DNA of 64,000 nucleotides, from positions 77,619,935 to 77,683,934 of the forward strand of contig CM043950.1 in assembly GCA_014529385.2 (NCBI GenBank). The letters run 5' to 3'. The translations under genes and the position numbers were made by a program. Positions 55,926 through 64,000 of this stretch are shown one piece after another. Each line of letters begins with the position of its first letter. Position 1 is the stretch's first letter. The notes under the pieces are model-generated. The model was not told where the DNA came from. It made no database searches and saw only the letters and a list, made by a program, of their open reading frames with translations. The DNA comes from Adiantum capillus-veneris. Lineage: Eukaryota > Streptophyta > Polypodiopsida > Polypodiales > Pteridaceae.

Positions 55926-57460
55926 GTGTCCATTGATGCACTTTTACGACGACAAAAAGTTAATGCGGTGTCTATAGCAACTCACAATGATCTATCTTCT
56001 ATGATCGTAGATGAATATGCTATTGACCTTGACTTTAGAGACATAATGTCAGCCCTTTCTTTGGATAAGAAAGAGGAACCATTCACCTTGCAACATGGTT
56101 ATCTTGTCCACAACAATAGTCTATGTATAACCCACTCCCTCCGTGAGAAAGTCATGTATGAATCCCATGTTCCTCCTTATGTGGGGCATACATGCATTCA
56201 ACCTACTCTCCAAGGAGTAGAGACATAGTTCTATTGGCCTACCATGAAAGTGGACATACAAGAGTATGTTTCAAAATGTGTAGTATGACAAAAGGCTAAA
56301 TATGATAGAGGGAAGTAACTGGATTACTCTAGCCAGTGCCTATCCCAAATTCACCATCATGGGAGAGTATATCCATGGATTGTATTTTTGGATTACACAA
56401 GTCTATCCATGGGAATACGCGAATGTTAAAAATAGGTGAAAGGTTTAGCAAGCAAGCACACTTTATTCCTGTCAAAAAGAATATTAAGGCACACCAAATG
56501 GCAACTCTCCTCATATCACAAATTTTCAAGCACCATGGATTGCCAACATCCATTGTGTCAGATAGAGATCCTAGAATAACCACTAATTTTTAGAAAGGTA
56601 TCTTTGAAAATCTAGGTACAAGATTGAATCTCTCTTTGGCCTATCACCCACAAACAGATGGCCAAAGTGAGATAGCCAATCTTACGATACTCGATCTACT
56701 AAAAGACTTATGTTATAGAAGTAAAAATGCTCACAATGGGAAAAGTACTTACCTCTTGTAGAGTATCCATACAATAATATTGTACATACGTCTACGGGAA
56801 AAGAACCTTTAAAAATCATTGAGGAAAGACCTAAAGTCCCTTGCTACTTAAAGTACATGGGAAAATCTTTGTTGCCGATGAGTAGCTCCATGACCTACAA
56901 GAATCTTTTCAAAAGATTAAGGAGGCTATATCCATCTCTCAACAAAGGAAAAAAGCTGCTGTTAACAAGCACATAAGAGCCTTAATTTTCAAATAAAATG
57001 ATTGGGTCTTACTTAAGTATCACAAGGCTCAATTGAGGCAAACGACGATCAAAAATCCTAAGGCCCATCAAAAGTATTATGCTAAACTAGCAAAAGGATA
57101 CTATGGTACTTTTCAAATCTTGAAGACAATCAATGAGATGGCTTATCAACTCAAGTTGCACAACCATTGTCTCATACACAATGATTTTTATGTGAGCCTA
57201 CTCTAAGCCCTACAAAGGAGAGCCACCAAGTGAACCAATTATTGAAGACCCTCCAAAAATCAAAGACCAAGAAGAGGTGCTAGAGTCCAAAGCTATCCTT
57301 TGCCATGAAGACAAGGTACTACGACATGGTAAGATTATTTGACGATATCTTATTAAGTTCAAAAATTATCCTTTTGAAGATGCTAGATGGATACAAGGAA
57401 TGCAGCCTAAGGATAGTATGAACCTTGTCAATTCTTACAATGCTACACTAGAGTAAGAAA
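55926..57460 (+). pseudogene. Third family A copy: integrase and chromodomain relic
   Basis: From the linker (SIDALLRRQKVNAVSIATHN) through the zinc region (PPYVGHTCIQPTL) and core (SISMDCIFGL, IVSDRDPRITTNF and HPQTDGQSEIANL) to the chromodomain near 57300-57400 (CHEDKVLRHGKII, FKNYPFEDARWIQG). Many stops. It ends at GCTACACTAGAGTAAG, and its 3' tail and LTR are replaced by the short LTR that starts at 57461. Confidence 0.8.
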
Positions 57461-57667
57461 TGTTGGGAGTCGAGACTATGGAGGAGAAGGCATGGAGAGC
57501 AGAGATGAGGTTAGATGAGAGAAGTAAACACAACAAAAAAATAATACACGCTATGATGGATTGATTAAAAGCCTCTTTACATACATAGGGTGAACTTGCC
57601 ATGCAAAGTCCATGCAAATTGAAGTGCCTGCCTATAGGTTGTTCCCACGGGCTTGACATACCTAACA
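57461..57667 (-). repeat. Short LTR (207 bp) of a minus-oriented element
   Basis: Reads TGTTGGGAGTCG...CATACCTAACA. In element sense it starts TGTTAGGTATG after a purine tract GCTTGAGGGGGGGAT (57668-57682). TG...CA ends and the purine tract support an LTR of a copia-like or TRIM-like element. No partner is found to the right, so no target duplication can be checked. Confidence 0.65.
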
Positions 57668-60600
57668 ATCCCCCCCTCAAGCCCGAACTAGACAGACCCT
57701 TTCATAATACCTCGAGTTTTTGGTATACTCGGCAACCGTGAGTTTTAGGTTCTCTCACAACCATGGATTTCTGTTGTATCCATAACCTAGTGCTATGATA
57801 CCCCCCCTTAAACATATAGAGTGTAGGTCAAAAGATTAGCTACTACCAATAAATGGAGTTTTTGGTTCACTACCAAACCTTGGGTTTAAGGTGTACCCAG
57901 TAACCTCATGAGAAGCGGTAACAAAATAGGACTTGAGAACAAAAACTGATGATTTGGGAGGTCTTACCACTCATGTCTGGGAGTTTCTATAGCCCGTACA
58001 ATTTATTTTGACTAACCATGAAAAGAGTTGAACTAAAAAGCTTCATTGTCAATGAAAGGGCATGGGGACTGAACATGCTAATCTCCACCCAGCCATGTCC
58101 TATATAGGCCCTTGTCCTGCTAAATATAGGGACCCCCTTGACTGCATGTCCATCCTGGCCCTTGTCCGTGACTGGTCTTACCTTTGTCCTGACATTACCC
58201 CCCCCTTGGAGAAGAGTTTTCGTCCGCGAAAACACAAGTGATGGTATCTTCATAAGAACACTAATGTCTTCTAGTGTAACATCACTCATGGATCCAACGG
58301 TTCATTTGAGCAGAACCCGGATCAGTAGGAGGTTCAATCAAACCAAGAGTAACATCTTGATTTTCTACATTGTTGTCCATTTGTAACCATCTGATGGTAC
58401 CGGTTCCTATCCAAACATGGAGTGTAGACTCTATTTAGAATGCTCATGAGCATGGTAAACAAGTTTATCACAACAAAGATGTACCAAAAAGAGTACCTCT
58501 TGTCACTTTCCATGAAAGTAACTTGCTGACATAACTCATCAGCCAAGTTCAAGTCCTTGACTTGAATTTTCATCATTAGTAAACAACCCCACCCTAACTA
58601 GTGTTCAAGGTTGAGAACTTGACTTATACATGAAGAGACTACCTAGTCGCAACATGCGTTAACTGATAGTAAGTAAACTCCAAGAAGAGCAACAAATGCT
58701 TATTAATTGGATTGGTTGGTGCTAATGTACGCAGTTTGCATATCCTTTTAGCCCAAGGTTACACTTTGTAATCTGCCAATCTCCATGGATACTGACAGTA
58801 CTGAGGTGTGTTTACCCCATGGTTTACAGACAATCATCCCAGACGACTGGTAAACGGGGAATCACAATAGCGTATAACATTGTTGAGGAATCAACAATTT
58901 CCGGAATAACCGTCGTGGTTAACTTGAAAAATCCACAAACACCCAAACCGAGCCATGATCTCTATTGGTGATTAGTAGACCCAAAAGTAATCTCATAGAG
59001 ATAATGCGCATAGACTGCAAAATGCTTCATAAGCAACAACTTAAGGAATATGCATGCCGTTCCAAATCAGCCTTTGCTAAACACTAGGGGCCATACCTAG
59101 TGTGCATGCATTTAGCAAAAACAAACCCGAACCTGTATATCCATAATGATCCTTGCCAATACTTATGGCAAATGTAATGCGCCTAGCACGCATTAAAAAA
59201 GAATCTAAATAGTTTTGAAAAGAAACTAAATACTTTTAGTTGCAATCTATGTAGTCAAACCCCTTGGTAAGACCCTTTGTAGAAATTGTTCAACTAGCAG
59301 GTAATGGTAACCAACATAGTTATCCGTGTATAGAATGATGAGAATCAACTTGAAAAGTTCAATTTTGTCACTACTGCATGGTAGATTGCGGAACGAGAAT
59401 AGATCAACTATGATCCTCCATGACTATGGGGTGATTTAGTATGCACCCGCGGGGTCTTTCCCCAAAACAATGTGTCCATAGACACTCATAGTGCTATAGA
59501 GAGAGCAGGAGATCCACACAAGTGGAAAGTCTAGATTTTATGGATAGCCATCCTGTGGAAACAATATGTTGCATCTAGAATCCGTGGTAGAAATTAGCTG
59601 AGTTGAGTTTATGGTTATCGACAACTCGACTCAAGTGTCACACTGAAACTATGTCATGCAAAAATGGCACCGAAAACATCCGTAATGACAAGACTCTTGC
59701 TTGTCCATTCACGTCCTTGAGTACTACACTAGGTATTTCTGTTCCTTCTTAAGAACAAGCACTCAAGCAATGCCAACAGTTGGGTCGTACCCAAGATCTG
59801 ACAATGACTCGTAGCCAGCATGTGTGTTTAATAGCCCTTATGCTAATTGGTGTTCAATCGATTAAACGATGAAGACTAGTGTGAGTAGCATATTAGCCAC
59901 ATGCTAGCTCTGAGTTCGAGCACATTGGCTCAAGCTGACTCACGAGAAAAACATGTATGGAAAGTTTCTTAGAAGAGTTTCATTTTTTTCTTAGAGAGGG
60001 AGAGAGAGAACGAAAAGAAGAGCATGCTGGGCTAAGGAAATTTCCTTAAATTTCTAGTGTATGTGTGCCTAGAATGTGTGCTCTGATTCATCGTATGCCT
60101 GAGTGGCACCTTATCCTATAAGCATGCAAGAATCTGATTGTATAATGCTGTCATCGAGAGAGGAAACAGAAAAAACAAGCCACAGCTTGCCCCACTTACC
60201 ATGTAGGGGGTCGTGACTTTACAAAAATGACTTAATATGGCACTTCGACTGTGAAATAAGTCAAAAGTTTAGGTTCTTTTTAGTGGTGTTGTAAACAATC
60301 CCTTTTTTAGTGTATCCGTGGACAGAGTTGCAAGTGTGATAGCGAAAGCGTAATGCATGAAGCGGCAGAATTGAATTCACTTCACTAGCATGCCTTGCAT
60401 GAAGAATTGAAATCCCTTGCGTAGAGTGATGGCCTCAACTGTGAGAACCAAAACTATAAGTACCTTGCACAGTTTAGATCGGTAGGGATTTTGTGAGCTG
60501 ATATTCCCTATTTTTCTAGTTCCCTAAAGCTGTGCTTGGTAGAAAATTGCTAAAGAGATTTGCTTTGCACAATGACAGTAATTGCCAAGTAAGGTGTAAA

Positions 60601-61700
60601 CAGAAAAATAACAAGAAAAACTTAAACTTGGCTAACCTGGTCGTTGTTACAGCAACCAGTTGTCATGAAAGTTGGGAGGAGAAACTCATTCCAAAACGGC
60701 TCATAGCCATGTCTGCACAGATGTCGTCGTATGTCCTATCCACCCGTCTGGTACATAATGAAATAACATGTAGTAGGAAATAACCTGCAAACACATTGCC
60801 TATCTCGTCCTAATTTTGTATGGTCATACCATATGCCAAACATGACTAGCTTCAATGCAAGATGTGGAAATTGAAGCCTGGCTTCATAGAACTCTGTCTC
60901 GCCTCATTGCCAACAAATGCTATTGACGATAGATGTCATAGCAAAGAGAGTCGACCTTGTCGTTCATGAACAAAAAATCGACCGTGTCGAATTGTAAATG
61001 TAAGTGAAATTTAGGAGAAAACGCACAAGTTATGCAACTCAAACCTGCCTGGGTGGATGAATGATAGCCTTGATCATCCATTCCATTGCATACGAGAGTT
61101 TATTAAGTACATTCTCAATAACTACTCTACTTCATGTTGTGAAGGGCCTTGCCGAAGGACATGATATTGAGAATTGTAACATTTCTCGATGCTCATCTAT
61201 CGCTGAACTATCAAATGTCAGCTCTTATCAAATACTGCTTGATCAAAGAAACAAGTGAACATACCTATTGATTGTCCTTGGAAAAAAGTTGAATGCATAT
61301 GGAACTCTCACAAGCCATGCTTGTGCCTGCATGCAAGAGCTACATAACATGTTTGAAAATGTCATCAAACCCAAAACAAAAGCTACTCCATACCTGGTTA
61401 ATCATGCAATTTGACCTCTCAGTCAATGTGTCCATAGACCTCAAACCATAGCCGATCTTAAGGAAAATCCTTTCAGCACCTGCCGATCGGTTGCAGCTCG
61501 CCCTTGACGACACCCTTGCTGAGTCTCAAGCCGTTTATGTACTATCTCTACAAATCGGAAATATTTTTGCCATCATAGGAGTGTGCTACATCAGTCATCA
61601 TTGTCTTGCCCTTATTCATGACATTACCCCTTGACAACTCCTTGCTCCATCTGGTCCTCTAGATATGAGCTACCGGCTGGCCCTGTTCGATATGATACGA
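57668..61700. other. Four kilobases without recognisable genes
   Basis: Only short frames occur, on both strands. Near 58192 a minus-strand purine tract (CTCCAAGGGGGGGG) precedes TAATGTCAGGAC, the look of another LTR start, and 61613-61640 has a similar GACATTACCCC context. No gag, pol or transposase motif is visible. It may be the interior of a large coding-free retroelement that owns the LTR at 57461, interrupted by another LTR fragment. Confidence 0.35.
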
Positions 61701-62156
61701 GCTAGAATTGATCAACATTGGCTACTACCCTTATTTGGGGAGGGTGCCCAATTTAGGGCCCCCCTTATGCTAAAAATAGAAATCCTAAATGCATGCACCG
61801 ATGGCGTTCTGGTTGAGGCAGCGCAGGGATGAAGAAGACGGTTGCACTCGGCGCTCCTTTGCCTTGATGGCCACGGTGAAGAGAGAAAAGTTTGTGAACC
61901 GGCCATGGCGCTCCTCGTTGGAGCAAGATCGAAGCCAAACTGTGCAAGCCAATCTCGCCTCATTGTGTGAGCAAGGGGAGGTTCCCACCGCGTGCTTGTC
62001 GGTGACCCTCGACTGCTAAGGGCTCTTGCCCACGACCTCGTTTGGCTTTTTGAGCCCGCCATGGAAATCCCCATATATGGGGTCCCTCCTGCAGTTCTTC
62101 CCTCAATTGACCCCTCCATGGAAGCTCTCAACACCAAGGAGAGAGAGGGTTACTTC
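61701..62156. other. GC-richer segment with overlapping open frames on both strands
   Basis: Frames of 141 codons (61712-62137, minus) and about 76 and 94 codons (plus) overlap. One plus reading has DPRLLRALAHDLVWLFEPAM, which looks protein-like, but no family is recognised. It ends exactly where a truncated family B LTR begins. It could be a captured exon or LTR sequence. Confidence 0.3.
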
Positions 62157-64000
62157 AGAATCTCAATTGTAATACTCTACCATGAAGAAACAATCCTTGA
62201 TAGCAGGGAGAGCTGTATGTCTGCCTGTCCCTGTGTATACTACACTGCTGTTGTCTTCTATTTGTTTTCATCATAACTTCTACAAACAAACTCAGAACAA
62301 AGCAATCCAGGTACTCAAAACGACGAGAATAGGTCTGGTCTACATGGTAGCGTAGGCAGAATTGCGAAAAACGTCTTTCTTTGGCTGAAATGAAACTTTT
62401 AGGTCGCGACTCATAAAATCTCTATTTTGGGATCTCCACTACTTTTTCAACTTATTTTAAGCCTACCCATGCATTTTAAGCTAAAACACATAAATATAAA
62501 ACACTCATATTAATAAAAATCTCAATTTTTACTATTCATAGACAGACTATCTGTTATTCGTTAATATTTATCAAATACGTCTTTAGTGTATTATTTTAAA
62601 AAAAGAATATATGTTCTCTCTTAATATCTCAAACTCATTCATATAAGCTCTATTTAATAGACTATTCAAAAATCTTTCAAATCGTGCTAAACGAAAGATA
62701 TGCCCTACTACATTCTTTTCGACTTTAAGAACTTCAAAGATTAGTCCTATTACATTCTCCCGTTATCAAAATTAACTCTGTCCTCAGAGTTGGAAAGAGA
62801 GGGAAATTCTCTTTGCAAAACACTAAGATCAACCGATGAAGCATCCACTACTGGATAGTTATGCTACTTAATCAAAACTTCCACAATGTCTGTATTTCTT
62901 AGATGTTTAACACATCTATCTATTACTAATTTTGGTTCTATAGTCAATGTTCCGTCATCTTTCAACTTAGAGTTGTCCTGTAAAACATGATGCACATTAC
63001 GAATATACTTTTTCAATAAACTCACATGAAATACAAGATGCACTTTGACAGGAGAAGGCAATTCCAATTTGTAAGCTAATGAACCAATGCGCTTCAAAAT
63101 TTTAAATGGCCCAGCAAATCGTGGAGACAATCTCTTATCCTTTTCAAGAATCAAATGGGACTTCTCGGGAATAACCTTTAAGAAAACCATATCACCAGTT
63201 TCATAATCCACAACCCGATGTCTCTTGTCATAATACAATTTATGTCTCTTTTGAGCTTCTCTAATAATCCCCCTGATTTTGGTCAACTCGTTATCCATTT
63301 TCTCAAGCATCTCACGTGACGTTAAGAAATTAATAGGTGTGGGACAGTTATAGCCATACATTGCCTCAAACAAAGTCAACCTAATAGATGAATGATATGA
63401 ACTATTATATGCAAATTCAACCAAAGGCAGATATTCATTCCAATTAGATTGGTTTTCATTGACATACATTCGTAAAATATCTTCTAAAATACGATTCACT
63501 CTCTCCATTTTCCCATCTGTTTGAGGATGGAAAGCAGTAGACATGAGTAACTGGGTACCTATAGAGTCAAAAGTCGCTCTCCAGAAATGAGAAGTGAACT
63601 TAGAATCTCTGTCAGACACTATACTCTTGGGCATGCCATGCAAATGAAATATCTCTTTCACAAACAAGCGTGCAATGGTCAATGCAGCATCACTTATTTT
63701 TACAGGAAAGAAGTGAGCTTGTTTTGTGAGTGTATCTACCACCACAAAGATCGAATCATACCCTCCACGAGTAGTAGGAAGTCTAATGATAAAGTCCATG
63801 GATATAGACTCCCACTTCTGTAAAGGAATGTCTAAGGGTTGAAGGTCACCAGCCATCCTCTTATGTTCAATCTTAACTTATTGACATTGAAAGCACTCAC
63901 GCACATAATTCTTAACATCCAATTTCATACGCTGCCAAAAGAATAAACTTTTAATCTTTTCATATATGTCTTATTCAATCCATGATGACCAAAAAAAGGT
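62157..64000 (-). mobile_element. Second family B gypsy copy, left-truncated and running off the window
   Basis: 62157-62755 equals the inner half of the family B LTR (from AATCTCAATTGTAATACTC to CCTATTACA); the outer ~515 bases are missing. The purine tract TCTCCCGTTATC follows (reverse sense). Then come the minus-strand chromodomain and integrase, which closely match 39300-40500. Confidence 0.9.
62864..63856 (-). pseudogene. Family B integrase with chromodomain, second copy
   Basis: A 330-codon open frame that contains the core (SISMDFIIRLPTTRGGYDSI, IVSDRDSKFTSHFW, AFHPQTDGKMERVNRILE with the D, D and E positions), the [20 protein letters not shown] box, [16 protein letters not shown], and a chromodomain start [16 protein letters not shown]. 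It ends at TAG 62864-62866, the same amber stop as in the copy at 39386, after which HNYPVEDASW-like text continues. Unlike the first copy, the GPF box is in frame. The upstream zinc region (63857-63960) has a stop where the first copy reads CQQVK. Confidence 0.85.

Overview
This window is nuclear DNA of a land plant. It is almost entirely transposable elements nested inside one another, and I find no intact host gene. The evidence for a plant is a multi-exon CACTA (En/Spm-type) transposase with GT-AG introns, Ty3/gypsy elements whose integrases end in a chromodomain, LTR elements with primer sites matching initiator tRNA-Met, and long (CT)n, (CA)n and (GA)n tracts. The sequence does not let me name the species. 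Nearly every open frame is a fragment of a decayed retroelement.

Layout. 1-7966: a chimeric Ty3/gypsy relic. It has gag, protease and a truncated reverse transcriptase of one family (called C here), joined at about 6190 to the integrase, chromodomain and 3' LTR of another family (A). 7967-9850: decayed LTR sequence. 9850-13507: a very degraded gypsy relic (family D). 13508-14521: LTR-like sequence with microsatellites. 14522-25131: a CACTA transposon with a TNP2-like transposase gene and a second Transposase_24-like gene, interrupted by a 2.7 kb coding-free LTR element (18344-21044) that carries a 171-bp tandem array. 25132-28572: a short LTR, simple repeats and unrecognised coding remnants.

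28578-46861 is one family A retrotransposon with 5-bp target duplications (CATTT). Its 5' LTR holds a TTAA-flanked DNA element, which in turn holds a younger relative. Its integrase is interrupted twice, by a solo LTR (TSD CAAAT) and by a complete family B gypsy element in reverse orientation (TSD GCACC). 46862-48405: unrecognised sequence and a ~450-bp tandem repeat. 48406-48863: a family C scrap. 48864-53640: a minus-strand LTR and an internal region with unrecognised frames, including a 968-bp tandem duplication. 54708-57460: a third family A relic. 57461-61700: a short LTR followed by coding-free sequence. 62157-64000: a second family B copy that runs off the window.

The most notable pattern is a family of four ~1.32 kb elements (2000-3319, 8202-9521, 30421-31741 and a diverged host copy at 29264-31924). 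They have 14-bp terminal inverted repeats and each sits between TTAA duplications. The two LTRs of the family A element give a filled and an empty version of one insertion site, which establishes the TTAA target duplication. TTAA duplication is the signature of piggyBac/Kolobok-type transposases, which are not the usual plant superfamilies.
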